Source: Tretioscincus oriximinensis
Taxonomy: Eukaryota > Chordata > Lepidosauria > Squamata > Gymnophthalmidae
Length of the DNA stretch: 64,000 nucleotides
Assembly: GCA_022410635.1 (NCBI GenBank)
Contig: JAJVDF010000500.1
Span: forward strand, 62,001-126,000
Reading direction: 5' to 3'
The notes beneath the pieces are model-generated. The model saw nothing but the letters and a program-made list of their open reading frames with translations. It had not been told where the DNA came from and ran no database searches. Positions 12,480 through 23,899 of this stretch are shown piece after piece. A program made the translations under genes and the position numbers. The number at the start of each line of letters is the position of its first letter. The first letter of the stretch is position 1.

Positions 12480-13480
12480 AGAAGTGGGACCACACGTTTG
12501 TCAAGTGAACATAAATATTTTATACATTTATTAACAATAGACAAAACCCTAATGCAAAACGTGTGACAGCATTGGACCCCGAAATCTAACGTTGAACGTA
12601 ACCAGTGCGTGTTTACAAATTAACAATGAAGTGAAGAGAATTAGGCCATGGCTTGAGTAGGAGTGTGGCAGGCGCAGCAGCTTGGGTCAGCCACCCTGCC
12701 TGACCAGCAGCCTTGGTCAGCCACCCGGCCTGATCGACAGTCACTGGTCCAGGTCAGCCACCTGCCCTGCCCTGTGACTAGCTGGCCACGCACCATGACG
12801 TGGCACCATCAGGGCGTCTGTTTCTCTCAGCAAGGCAGCCCCTACCATACCAGCTGCTAGCTCGGGCCTTGCCATTAGACCCCATGAACCACACCCCGTG
12901 ATGTAGGTCCCAGGCTGTCCCATCTCCTGGGGCCGCCGCCCCCTTGGTCTAAGTGCCCGAACCTTCCAGCAGCATCACTGACCCCCCCCCCATTCTTTGG
13001 GTACTCACCAGAGGATCAGAGAGGCTTGTAAGGCCCTTCAAGAATCAGTCCTGTGTACGGCCCACCTCAATGACTCCAAACTTGCGTTCAACCTACCCTT
13101 CTCAAATGTAGGCCCACAAGTTTGGAACCCTTTTCATAAGGGCCCCCAAGCTATGAGGTAGTCGTGGGGATACCTGTCTTAAGGTTATCTTGACTCCTCT
13201 CGACTTGCCAAACTACGTCACCGCCAGGCACACCGCTCCCTGCCATGACTGAAAGAGAAGAGAAAATAAAGGGAGGGTAAGGGTGGGTTCGCACGTCCCA
13301 GACAAAAGAGGAAGTTGAAGGCTGGTGGAAGGCTTTTATGCCCTCCGTCGCCCTGGAAGCCGCGTCAGTTCTCGCGCCCACTTCCTGGGCAGTGAGAAGG
13401 AGGGCGGCTTCCTAAACTGTCTCCTCCTTTCCCCAGCAGCAACTGCCAGTGTAGCCACAACCACGGCTGCAGCCGATTTC
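12480..13480 (-). mobile_element. Candidate LTR-like unit (minus strand)
   Basis: On the minus strand the unit has a CpG-rich start and a TATA-like GGCATAAAAGCC (plus 13331-13342). About 800 bp downstream is AATAAA (plus 12527-12532). Between them a pyrimidine-rich TTCTCTTCTCTTTCAG precedes an ATG frame coding MAGSGVPGGDVVWQVERSQD. Short internal repeats of GGTCAGCCACC lie near 12685-12765. This layout suits a solo LTR or a small retrocopied unit, but I could not find convincing TG...CA ends with a TSD, and no retroviral gene is present. Confidence 0.35.
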
Positions 13481-14149
13481 CAGTACTATACATTGTCTAT
13501 AGAATAGTCAATTGATGCTTTGACTTCAGAAAGCTTAGTCTTGGTTTATTTCAGCAAAGTAATGAAGAGCGATAGTATTACAAGATCCAAGGTACTTCTA
13601 TTTTAGTAACTTAAAGCAGTGTAAGTTTTTATTGTAATACGGTATTTTAAATTCACCATCTACATATATTGTGATCTTGAATTGTAGATTATTATATGTA
13701 ATAGTGAAAATAAAACAGTAATTTTGGTATTGTTTTTCACTTTTGACCATGCTCTTGTCAGTTTAGAAAATAGCATTAACTAGTAATTTTAACAGTTGCT
13801 TATGGAACTATTTCAAAAGCAGGCTGATAAAATGATTTAGCTAAGAGAAAATAGCTATTTCCCCTTCTTTAATGAAGTAGAGCAAATGCTCTCATAGGCA
13901 GAGAGGAAAAGAACCAACAGGCTAATAAATGATCATCATGCTCCCATTCTGGTGGCTTGTGACTCCATGACTGCCACCCTAAGGCTGCACCACTGGCTTT
14001 GCCTAAAAAGAGTGAACAAGAGAAAGCATTTGTCTTATTAACAAGATCCTTCTCACCATTAGAGGATAGGCAATGGCATAAAACAATGTCTTGATATTGC
14101 ATTATTCTGATAGTGCATTATTATTGACTATTTTGAATTTTCATCACTG
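13481..14149. other. Unclassified AT-rich intron
   Basis: No recognisable gene, repeat end or regulatory motif. Confidence 0.55.
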
Positions 14150-15382
14150 TATTTATGCAAAACTGGACAAGATACTGGAGTGGGCAGTGGCTGCCCTATT
14201 GCAAGCATGTTGGGAAGATAATGATTATTTGGATCAATTTCAGTCTGGTTTCAAGCCAAGTTGGCATGGAAGCTGTCTTGGGGGATGATGTTCTCCAAGA
14301 AAAAGAGGAAAGGTTACTCTGGCTCTAACTGGCTCATGATACCATTAGTCATGGTATCTTTCTGGAGAGGTTATGGGGTCTAAGAGTTGGAGGTACTGTG
14401 CTGCAGTGGTTCCAAACTTATTCCCAAGGCCAATATCAGCGAGTGGCTATAGAAGATTCACTTGTAGGTTTCCTAAGGGATTGATTTTATTTCCCATGCT
14501 ATTGGGCGATCAGATGTTTGAAGTGAAGTGTTATCAATTATAGATGATACCCGGCTCTATCTCTCTCTGCCACCTGAATCAGGAGAGGCAGCTGAAGTGC
14601 TTGACTGGTGCTTATAATGGACTGAAGGGGGTGCCAATAAATTGAAACTGAATCCAGACAAGATGGAGGTGCTGTGAGTTACAGGTTCTCATGTCCATGA
14701 AAGATAGAAGTGTCTTATCGATGATGGGATTTCTTTGCCCTGAAAAGGGCAGGTGTGTAATCTGGGGGTGCTCTTGGATTCTGCACTGACACTTGATATT
14801 CAGATATAGGCAGTATCCATGACTGCCTGTTTTCAATTATGACTGATGTGCCAGTTATGACCCTTTTTGGAAAGGAACAATCTGGCCACAGTACTTCATG
14901 CTCTGGAAACTTCCCGTCAGGATTATTGTGATGCACTGTACATGGGGCTACCTTTGAAGATGATTCGGAAGCTGCAGCTGGTGGAAAACCTGGCAGCTAG
15001 GCTGCTGATTAATGCAAAGTGTTAACACTGATTTGTAAGCTTGGGCCTAAATAGATGAAGGAATGCCTACTCGCATACATACCTGCTCGCATCCTAAGAT
15101 ATTCTGATGAGGCTCTCCTGATTGTTCCACCTACTTCACTTGTCAAAGGGATATGGACTCATGGGAGGGCCTTCTCTGTGAAAGCTCCCAGTTTATGGAA
15201 TATGTGTCATGTTTTGACATATGGTGAAGATGCCCTCACCTTTGGCTGAACCAAAATTCCCCTGTGAAGACATTATTTTTAATTGTTCTATTTTAACTGA
15301 TTTTTGGTCTTTTATTATGATTCGCCTGGAGACTGTGGGTGTAGAGTAGAATGTAAGTAAATAATAAACAAATAAAAATGTT
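14150..15382 (+). mobile_element. L2-like LINE 3' half
   Basis: Early frames give FQSGFKPSWHG (the reverse-transcriptase FQSGFR motif) and pieces such as VPNLF. Later come KLKLNPDKMEVL, GQVCNLGVLLDSALTLD, FLERNNLATVLHALETS, DYCDALYMGLPLKMIRKLQL, AARLL and AFSVKAPSLWN. It ends with TTCGCCTGGAGACTGTGGGT and AATAAACAAATAAA. Many stops; clearly inactive. It is the longest L2-like copy in the window and overlaps the coding span of 6865-7690. Confidence 0.85.
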
Positions 15383-16400
15383 AAAAATAAATTGGTACTG
15401 TATATTGAACTGTTCCAGTTCGATTGTGGAATAGTAAACTAAGCAACTGCAATGCATTGCTAAATGCCTCATTGCTCCCCAATCATCCCCAAAGCTTTCA
15501 CAAACCTGTTTTAAAATTACTTTTGTTTTTATACTTTGTAACTGGGGAAACAGCCCAAGCAAAAAATTGAATTGTTGATTCTTTGTTTTCCTCTATTCAT
15601 TTCAAAAGATTCTTAAACTTATATTGTGTGATCAAATATACCAGGCCTTTATGTCATATCACATGTTGTCAAATAATTGCAGTAAGGAGGGGATCTGAAT
15701 CTCTGTAGAATCTGTTGTTGCTGCTTAGGATGGTGGAGGTGAATAAGGCTAAACCTGACTGAGCAGTTTTCCAGTAAATCCCCATTCTGAGACCCTTCAC
15801 CTGCTGATTGCATCAGGTTCTAGGATTTGGGCTATAAAAGTAAGGCTGCCTTACAGCTGGCTGGTTATTTGCTGCAGGGATGCTGAACAGACTACTCCCT
15901 TTACCAAAATGTGAACAGAACAGATAGCAAGTGGACAGGTCTTCAGGGACTGCTCCAACCTGCCTTTAGTAGCCTTATTAATCTCTCCTGGGAAACGTTT
16001 ATGAATGCATTCAGGTAATAAAACCTTGAAAAAATATAGCAATTAATTTAATAGCTTAAACAACTATTAAAAACATTCTCACATTAAATATAAATTCTAG
16101 CGACTGCTCATATACATCCGTGCAATTTCTTGATAAAAGTACATAATTACACTTTTGTCTCTAAATCCTACAGGAAAAGACAAAACTGAAAGTGGAAGGA
16201 TCATTTATTGTTAGTGCTGTTGAATGCTAAAAATGGATATCTTAGGAGTACTTAATCATGACAATGTTTGTTACTAGCAAAAAAGAACTTACTGGTACTT
16301 TATTTTTCTGACCCTTACTGTAAGCATGGCTTCGGTTGGACTGCTTTTGGTGCGATTGAGAGAAGGCTGAACTCTGAACATCCTGTATTGACNTGTTCTG
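15383..16400. other. Unclassified intron with weak LTR-like segment
   Basis: About 15640-16030 contains a TATA-like GGCTATAAAAGTAAGG (15829-15844) and an AATAAA at 16018, reminiscent of an LTR, but no paired ends were found. The rest is unremarkable. An ambiguous base lies at 16393. Confidence 0.3.
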
Positions 16401-16409
16401 CCACAGTTG

Positions 16410-17630
16410 CTTTCCGGGGAGAAAACCCAATTTTCATTCAGAGCATTGTGATGCAACTGAATTGTGGCTGCATGTACGCCAATGTGGTCCAACCTTTACT
16501 TACCCTAGGGCCGATCAAACTTTGTTTTAGGAGAGAGGGCCAGAGTGGCTAGACAGGATGTGATGTCACTTCCAGGGTGGGATAGGAAGTGATGTCACTT
16601 TTGGGTATGGCAGGAAGTGACATCACTTTCGGGGAAGGGCAGGACGTGATGTCACTCCAGATGCCATTCCCGGAAGCAGATTCCAGAAGTGGCATCGTTT
16701 GAGTGCCAGACCCTCGAGTGCCTGCGTCTTGGGCAATCGGGCAGCAAAGGGGCCAGCAGACTGCGAGCGTTGGTCTTGGCCCAGGATGCTGACACTCACA
16801 GCCGCCTGGCTGCTTTGCTGCCCGCTTGCCCAAGATGCAGACACTCGCAACCGCCTAGCTGCTTTGCTCGTAACACCCCACTTGACTCGGGCAAGTGAGG
16901 TGTTCCGAGTGAACGAGCCAGACAGCTGCAAGGGTCGGTGTCTTGGCCCAAGACACCAATGCTCGCAGCCGCCCACCTGCTTCGCTCACAACATCCTGCT
17001 TGCTCAAGACAAGCGGGGTGTTGCTAGCGAAGCAGGTAGGTGGCTGCGGGCATCGGTGTCGTGGTCTAAGATGTCGACGCTTGCAGCCGCCTGGTTGCTT
17101 CAACTGTAACGCTACGCTGGTGTTACAATTGAAGACCGCCGGTGTCTCCTGCCTGCTCGCTTTGACCATAACACAAGCAGTGTGTTAAGGCCGAAGCGAG
17201 CAGGCTGCTGTGAGCACTGGTGTCTTCTGCCTGCTCGCTTCGACCATAGCTCAGTCGCTTAGGAATTCATCTCTCGCCTGGGAGATCAGGTTTCGAAGCT
17301 CTGTGTGGGACGTGGGGAGGGGTGATCACCTTCCACTAGCCTGTAGCTCTAGCCAACCCAGCTATTCGAAAGCATGAATTACAAGAAATTGCAACTGACT
17401 GCAAGTACATACATGGGAACCACCATAGCCTGGTGGGGAAGATAGAATGTGAATCTTCGTGCAAAAATATATCCTTGTAAGCCACTTTGAGTCCCTTTGA
17501 AAGGTGAGAAAAGCGGGGTATAAGAACCAAGTTCTTCTGCTTCTTCTTTGACCGTAACACACCTCTTTTGTAACGATCGAAGTGAGGAGGTGGCTGCAAG
17601 CATCGGTGCCTTAAAATAGACTTGGCAGGC
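16410..17630 (-). repeat. Palindrome-chain GC-rich repeat, copy B (with SINE inserted)
   Basis: Reading from left: the unique end (CAATGTGGTCCAACCTTTAC ... AGAGGGCCAGAG) corresponds to the reverse of copy A. Next come TGATGTCACTTCC/GGAAGTGATGTCAC modules (16555-16660), then at least four consecutive imperfect palindromes. The clearest run 16919-16976, 16972-17040, 17036-17092 and 17093-17148; the second closes CACCTGCTTCGCTC against GAAGCAGGT. A tRNA SINE (17240-17547) interrupts the chain, which resumes at 17548 with TTTGACCGTAACAC. Copy A and copy B are in opposite orientation. Confidence 0.78.
17240..17547 (+). mobile_element. tRNA-derived SINE nested in palindrome-chain repeat
   Basis: The head CATAGCTCAGTCGCTTAGG is followed by the B-box-like GGTTTCGAAGC, the body, and GGGGTATAAGAACCAAGTTC then CTTCTGCTTCTTC. 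The flanks read CTTCGACC on the left and CTTTGACC on the right, an approximate TSD inside the host repeat's repeated motif GACC-TAACAC. Confidence 0.85.
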
Positions 17631-17674
17631 CACACTGATGTATGCCATAGTAGGGAGGGTATGGAGTTTTAAAA

Positions 17675-17790
17675 ATATTATTTTTTTAAAAAAGCCTTTA
17701 TATTTGGTTACCCAGCAGTGGACCAGTGGTGAAGGATGGGATATAATTTTTAACAAGCAAACAAATAAATAAACAAATAAATAAATAAAT
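17675..17790 (+). mobile_element. L2-like LINE tail fragment
   Basis: GGTTACCCAGCAGTGGACCA ... GGATGGGATATAA followed by an (AAATA)n tract. It matches, in reverse, the tails at 43675 and 62507. Confidence 0.6.
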
Positions 17791-19484
17791 CGCAACAAAT
17801 ATTCACAAGTAGAGAATAAATGTCACATATCATGACAGTTAAAAAATTAACATTGATATAGAGGTATAAGTTTTAATTGAATACATATTTTTGGGAAAAC
17901 GTTTCTGTAATCAAAACATATAGTGTGTTATTATATGATTATTTAGGATATTATGTTACAACACGTCCATCTATTTATGTTAGTTTTATTTGCTGTTTAG
18001 ACTTAACCAAAAATTGTAGGGTAGCAAGATCATACTTTTTCAGTGATTAGCTGTGGCACAGTGCCTGCTAGATATACTGTCAAAATTTCTGAATTTGCTG
18101 CAAATATATATATATCTCAAAATAGCCTATTTGATGTAATAAAATGCTAATTTGACTAACACTAATCAAACTTTGATCAACTTTTGTTGTTGTCAGTTTT
18201 TGTTGCAGAACTTTTTTTTCGTTCTTAGGATAAAGCTTTATTCTATACTATCAGAGTGATGGAAAGGGACCATTAAAAATTCACGCTACCTTGCCTCACC
18301 TCAATTTGCAACTTTTCCTTTTTAATTTGCTTTGGCTAATCATTTGTGCTAATTAGTTGTTTTTCTCTTTTTTGTAGTTTTTATTTTTTCCTGTTTGATA
18401 CAGGGTGCTGCTGATGCAGAGATCAGTAAAAAATATTATAAGGTGGGGGTTCTTTGGGCTGATCTGATAGAAGGATTTTAAGTTTAATTGTTTGGTAAAC
18501 AGTTTTTTTAGAAATTATATCATTTTCAGTTAATATACATATCTAAAGAGTTCAGTGAGATTTATTTTCAGGGAGTTCAACTAAGGGTTAATTGAAGCTT
18601 TAGGTTGAGTGAGCAGCATCTTGCATTTAAAGTTTATTAATTCTGCACGTCAGTCTATAAATTTGTATCTAGTACACTCTGTATAATATTTGCAACAGAT
18701 ACCAAAGTGATGCTACAGAAAAAAGCTTAAAAAATTAAAGCAATGAAATATTTAAAGAAGATTATTTGTGAAATTGGAATCTTGCTTTTCCACTAAAGGA
18801 GCAGATTTTTTTAAGATCAAAGCTATTTCTAATCAAATAAACTATTGTTCCTCTGAAATTCTTTTAATGTAAGAGTTAATGTCCATGTAGTGCTTTTTGA
18901 AACTATGAATGAGGATATAAACTTTCTTTAGATGGTTGAATATTCCTAGTGTGAATTCTAATAGTTTAATCATGTACATGCTTTATCTGTCATAACTTTA
19001 CAGTGTGTTTAATGGTGCTTTCTAGCTAAGCTTTGCCTTGTCTCTTCTCTGGGAATGTTCATGTGTTTTTCTTACGCTTTTTTCATTGTTTTCCTTTTAC
19101 ATGTGAAATACCATATCATAGCGCTCAGGAAAATTAACCCTATGTGTTGTAAAAAACACTTCTTCAAACCCATTTTCTTCCAGTACAGTATGTATGTGCT
19201 GACTTGCTTCTTCTTCCACAAGGGGGCAGAACACCATCTCAGTTCAGAGCAATCTAGATAAAAGCAGCTGCATCTGAGTTGTAAAGACTACACTGCCTGC
19301 CAGCTGTAGAAAGGAGTAGCTGAAAATTATTGAATTTCAGGGCTTCCCTTTTTTGTCCGTTGCTTTTTCTGCAAGATTTTAATGTTCTTTTTGCTGTCAT
19401 AGGTTACCTTTGGATTCTTAGAAGGAGGCTTGCAAGTTAAAAGGCGTAAAGCAATTTTGCCAGTTTCATTAGGAAACAGATCAG
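17791..19484. other. Unclassified AT-rich intron
   Basis: No gene seen. Holds the CTCF-like motif at 19216-19229 and short poly-T and AT runs. Confidence 0.6.
19216..19229 (+). promoter_or_regulatory. Candidate CTCF-binding motif 1
   Basis: CCACAAGGGGGCAG matches the vertebrate CTCF core (CCACNAGGKGGCAG) almost perfectly, forward orientation. Sequence evidence only; binding is inferred. Confidence 0.5.
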
Positions 19485-19610
19485 CATCTGAAGAAGTAGA
19501 AATGTCTATGAAAGCTTATGCCACCTACTTTTCTACTGTTAGTCTCCAAAGTGCTACTAGCCCCTTTGCTGGACATTCTACTAGACTAACACGGCTATTT
19601 CTCTGAAATA
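19485..19610 (+). repeat. Family X interspersed repeat
   Basis: One of the best copies: CATCTGAAGAAGTAGAAATG, GAAAGCTTATGCCACCTACT, GTTAGTCTCCAAAGTGCTAC, then AACACGGCTATTTCTCTGAA. Other copies preserve the same order. Confidence 0.55.
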
Positions 19611-21340
19611 GGAAACATGTATAGGAAATATGTATTGTATGTAAATGACCTATAATATTGATCTAAAATTCAGTTTGGAATAAAATGTCTTCAGGTTGTT
19701 AGGGTTTGAAGATATGAATTCATGGGTATTCTGATAGGAGTGTTCTTTGCAACAGTATCTTAATAATTTGCCATGACTGAGAATACTTTTTTGATTGCAT
19801 GTCTAACCTACAGCTTCTGACATTTGTAGGTAATTTCTTAATGTATAACTAGAAGGGTGTCTAGAAGCACTTAAAAACTAATAGGGAAAAAGTTGACATT
19901 TTTGATCCAGGCTAACGTGGATATTTCTTTGAATCTTAAGGGGTCAGACACACTCTGTCCTCCTTGCCTTCAGAGAAGCAGAACTCAGAATGTGCTGTCT
20001 CAGAAATGTATATTGTGTTCATGTGAATTAACCCAGATTTTGCATTTTTATACTTGATAAACTTTTTGTACCCAGTCAGAAAGAAATGCAGTAGCTATTA
20101 ATATGCTGTGTGATCTTTTGGCCAGAAGCCTGGTTACATGGGCTGAAATATGACTGCCATACTTCTGTCTTTTGACAGCCAATTGTTATTTCTGCTTCTC
20201 ACTAACCCCACTTGTGTCCCTTGTCTGGGCTCTAACCAACAGTGAATCCAATGATGCCCTTGATTTCTTTTCATTTTATTACTTGGCTACACTAGGTTTT
20301 ATTATAACAGTTGTGTCTATACATGTATTAATTAATATTCCTATGTATGCACAGGATTCTCAGGATTATGATTTTTTTAACTGATAATGGTTTGGTGTTG
20401 ATTTCACTGGAAAGGAAACACTTGGTTGATCTTAGCTCAACATTTATTTGTAGAAAAGATGCACAGGAAATAATTATACCAGTAATTCAGGCAGCAACTG
20501 TATTGTGCAAAGAGCAACAACTAAATATTTTGAAATTGAACAAATTGGTTGAATGATAGGTGGCAATTTAGGTAGCAATTAAAACAGAAAGATGGACTTG
20601 GTGTAACATATGTGCATTGAGAGAAGTAACTGTGACAGTGGCTAAAGATTTTTGTGTCAGACACAAAGAATTACTTTTGGCTAGCAATACAATATGAATC
20701 ACAGCATTCAATCAGGCAAACAAGAAACTTGATGATGAGCCTAGGCATACAATGTGGGAATTTTTACTAGTCATTCAAAATGTGGTTGCTGAGCATAAGT
20801 AGGCATAGTTCAGTGAAAAAATAAGGCCGTGGTTCTAAGGTCTCTCTACAATTCTTATACTATAAATTGGGATGTTTGCGCTAAGCCACAGTTTCCTTTT
20901 TTCACAGGAAAAGTTGCTCTAATTACCAGTAGGTGTGCTAAAAGAGTATTAGTGGTAGAGAATTGCTTTTGGGTGAGAATTGAGAAGGAAAGCAGTGGAA
21001 AGCTTGTTTAGATTAGTCCAGAGGGGGAGTTATTAGAGAGTCCTGTTCTAAGTCAGGACCTTTGGGACATTTTAAACCTTCTGTGCAAAGGTTAAATTTT
21101 GAAACTGTTCCCTGTCAGAAAGGATCTAGAGCTCTCCAAGGGTGTTTGGATGTGTATGTTATGTACCAGCCAATATGGGAAGCAGTGAGCTAGTTGGGGG
21201 CTTTAAGGAAGATCTTACATTTGGAAGTTAGATGAAAACAATGAGGAAAGATGGAAACTGACAGAGGGAGGATGGGAGCAGAGAGGATTTAATTTTTTAA
21301 AGATTTAGAGAGGGTAAGTAAAGGGGAATCAGTATTGGAT
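19611..21340. other. Unclassified, possibly decayed retroelement
   Basis: A frame around 20360-20556 reads TDNGLVLISLERKHLVDLSS then QEIIIPVIQAATVLCKEQQL, with a protein-like composition, and is broken by stops afterwards. It leads towards an LTR-like segment at 21340. A dead retroelement interior is possible, but I cannot assign a family. Confidence 0.25.
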
Positions 21341-21560
21341 AAGAGAGTTGATGTCATGATGGCCTGACATAGGAATGGGTGTATATCTTCTGTTATGTAT
21401 GGTTCTGTATATGGTTATGTTTGACTGGAGTTCTCTTTGACTGTTGGACAAATTCCTGGGACTGCCCAGATTTTGGAGGGAAAGACGGATTTGCTGAAAT
21501 CTGTAGTCATTGCAGACCAGACTCAGATGCCATCTATAATTGAAATAATAACTTGCTGGG
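21340..21560 (+). mobile_element. Diverged LTR remnant related to 26630-26966
   Basis: Shares TTTTGGAGGGAAA and TTGCAGACCAGACTCAGATG with the solo LTR at 26.6 kb (TTTTGGAGGGAAA, TTGCAGGCCAGACTAAGATG) in the same order. The promoter and poly(A) signals have decayed. Confidence 0.4.
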
Positions 21561-21686
21561 CTGAAATTACTTCTGTCAAAGTGGTCTGTTCCCTTTGAGT
21601 ATCACCCTAGATGGTGCCAACAAAAGGAAAAATATGACAAATTATCAGAAGACAAAGGGAGGTATTTTGGAGGCCTAGGAAAAACT

Positions 21687-21781
21687 TAAAAAGTCATTTT
21701 CTAGAATTAGACAAATGGAAAAATCATTGGATGTTAGTAAGAAGGAAATTTAATTAGTTGATTTGATGTTTTGTGAAGAAG
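21687..21781 (+). repeat. Direct repeat flanking SINE, left copy
   Basis: AAAGTCATTTTCTAGAATTA through AGTTGATTTGATG and TTGTGAAGAAG recurs at 22047-22157 with small differences. It is far too long for a TSD, so it records a local tandem duplication. Confidence 0.8.
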
Positions 21782-21787
21782 TAGCTG

Positions 21788-22044
21788 AGTAGCTGAGAGC
21801 CAGTTTGGTGTAGTGGTTAGAGAGTTGGACTCACATCTGGTAGTCTCCTGATTCGATTCCCCACTCCTCCATGAAAGCCAGCTAGGTGACCTTAGGCCAG
21901 TCACAGTTCTTTAGAACTCTCTCAGCCCCACCTACTTCACAGGGTATCTGTTGTGGACAAAGCAACAAAAGCTGTCTGTGCCACCCTATGGTTGGCCACC
22001 CTGAGACCTTTGGATATAGGGCGGGATACAAATAAATAACTAAT
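21788..22044 (+). mobile_element. Sauria-type SINE with L2-like tail, copy 1
   Basis: The head AGCCAGTTTGGTGTAGTGGT (A-box) and CTGATTCGATTCCCCACTCC (B-box) lead into CAGCTAGGTGACCTTAGGCC and CAGCCCCACCTACTTCACAG, the hallmark Sauria SINE body. The 3' end is GGCCACCCTGAGACCTTTGG with AAATAAATAA instead of the usual (CTT)n Bov-B-like tail. The pol III promoter is internal. Confidence 0.88.
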
Positions 22045-22046
22045 AG

Positions 22047-22157
22047 AAAAGTCATTTTCTAGAATTAGATAAATGGAAAAGTCATTGGATGGAAAGAAAA
22101 AATTCATATGTTTGGAAGAAGGAAATGCAATTAGTTGATTTGATGGCTTGTGAAGAA
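22047..22157 (+). repeat. Direct repeat flanking SINE, right copy
   Basis: Second copy of 21687-21781, carrying an extra segment of about 20 bp (around AAAGAAAAAATTCATATG). Confidence 0.8.
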
Positions 22158-22447
22158 GGAAAAAGCATTAGGCAGAGTGTTCTGGTAAGATACTTGACAC
22201 TTTTCTGCTAAACCCTATGATTTTGTTTCATATGACATTGATGTAGGAGGCGTGGTAGTCTTGTAGAAATAGACTTCCTACCTTTTCCTTCTTAAACTGT
22301 AAAGTGCTGGGAGACCCCTTTGCTAGATATTTTGTACGCAGACCAACAAGGCTACTTTGAAATCTTCAGTTGTTGTCAGCTAATAAGAATATTCTCAATT
22401 GACTTGTTGCCAAGCACCCAAGTTTTGCTTTATCTTCTAAACTATTG

Positions 22448-22865
22448 CAAAGAACATAAGAGGAGCCCTGCAGAATCGAACCAGAGCCTATTTAGTCCAG
22501 CAATCTGTCTCGCACAATGGTCCATCAATTGTATCTGGGCAGTCTTAATCAGAAGACAGCAACATTCTCACATATTCTCAACTCATTGCAAAATATATTT
22601 CAGAAATACAGCCAGTTGTTCCATCTTAGCGGCAGTTACCAAGAGGTCCAACATAGTAGCTATTTATATTCTTGGCTTTCATGAACTTGTCTTATTCTGT
22701 CTTGAAGCTATCAAAGCTACCAGCTATCACCACTTTTTCTCGAAGTAAATTCCACAGACCAATGACCCTGAGGGTGAAAAAATACTTTACCTTGTCTGTC
22801 CTAACTTTTCTTCCTATCAGTTTTAAGGAATGTCCCCTGGACCTAGTGTTGTTATGCTACAGAAA
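22448..22865 (-). mobile_element. CR1 LINE 3' end
   Basis: Begins with the reverse of the CR1 3' UTR (ACATAAGAGGAGCCCTGC ... AGTCCAGCAATCTGT). It continues into the antisense C-terminal coding end (AAATTCCACAGACCAATGAC ... AGTTTTAAGGAATGTCCCC), the same order as in the longer copy at 29.3 kb. Confidence 0.85.
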
Positions 22866-23739
22866 ATAATTGAGTTTTAATAGATAATAAAATAGATAAA
22901 TCTAGCTTCATTCCAGTAGGCGTAGTTAAGGCAGGAACTATATAATGTTCTATGCTACAAGATGAGAAAATGGCCAGTCTTCAGAATCCACAAATGTTTT
23001 TTAACTGTGCTTTAGTTGTTAATTATACACTGATTTTACTATAGATTTTCTACCTTCCCCAGAGATTGTGTTCGCCTTAGTTTGGCTTGTACTTTCAATT
23101 GACAAACCAAGAAACATCTTCATTTCTAATTATAAAGATTGTCCTCAAGTCTTGTGATGTGGATTAGGGTCAGAAGCAGTGCCTAGTCTAATATAAAGAA
23201 GGCATCATGTCCACCTGCAACATTGTTCAAGTTTTATCACCCCCAAATCTACTAAACTACCATCTTTACCACATCTACTATTACCCGTATTCACATCTCC
23301 ACTATTAATACGAGTACTACTATTCCTCACCATCCTTCTGTGCCACCCATTCAACATCACTACCACATATTCTAGTACATTTGTATTACTAGCTTGTTCA
23401 TCAGAAGTGTTATCACAGGATAGTTGCTGTTTTCAGTATAACTGACTTCATTTTTTTTGGGAACTATATCAAGGGCACAAAATAACTATTGGAACAGGTT
23501 TTTGGCCATTGACATTATTATTATCATCATGCAAAGTATACCAAGTCTTCTTGACTGAATTTGGCACTCTATATTATTGAATCTTTCCCAGAGACAATTA
23601 GAGGTATCTTCTAAATATATATTCAATTCTGAAAAGAGCTGCCTCTTGCAGTTCTTGAGTGGAAATTCTATCAAGTTCCAGGATTCAAACATGTTTCTCC
23701 AGATTCATGCACAGGGATTCTAGATTTTTTGCTTTTATA
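22866..23739. other. Unclassified intron
   Basis: No gene or repeat recognised; the small ORF 23486-23692 (minus) lacks similarity. Confidence 0.55.
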
Positions 23740-23740
23740 T

Positions 23741-23793
23741 TTGTGTATCTGTATGTGTGTGTGCGTGTGTGTGTGTGCGTGCGTGCGTGCGTG
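23741..23793 (+). repeat. (TG)n / (TGCG)n microsatellite
   Basis: TG dinucleotides grading into GCGT tetranucleotides; likely polymorphic. Confidence 0.9.
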
Positions 23794-23899
23794 AAAGATC
23801 ACTGCAGGTGGTGACTGCACCTGTTAAATTAAGAAAAAGCTTGTTCTTTGAGGGAAAAATTCTAGACATTTTTTTAAAGTAAGCATAATTCTGTAAAGT

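Noticed and set aside
16549..17188. Several open frames of 80-136 residues, both strands
   Set aside because: They arise from the palindrome-chain repeat; a frame on one strand implies one on the other because the modules are inverted copies.
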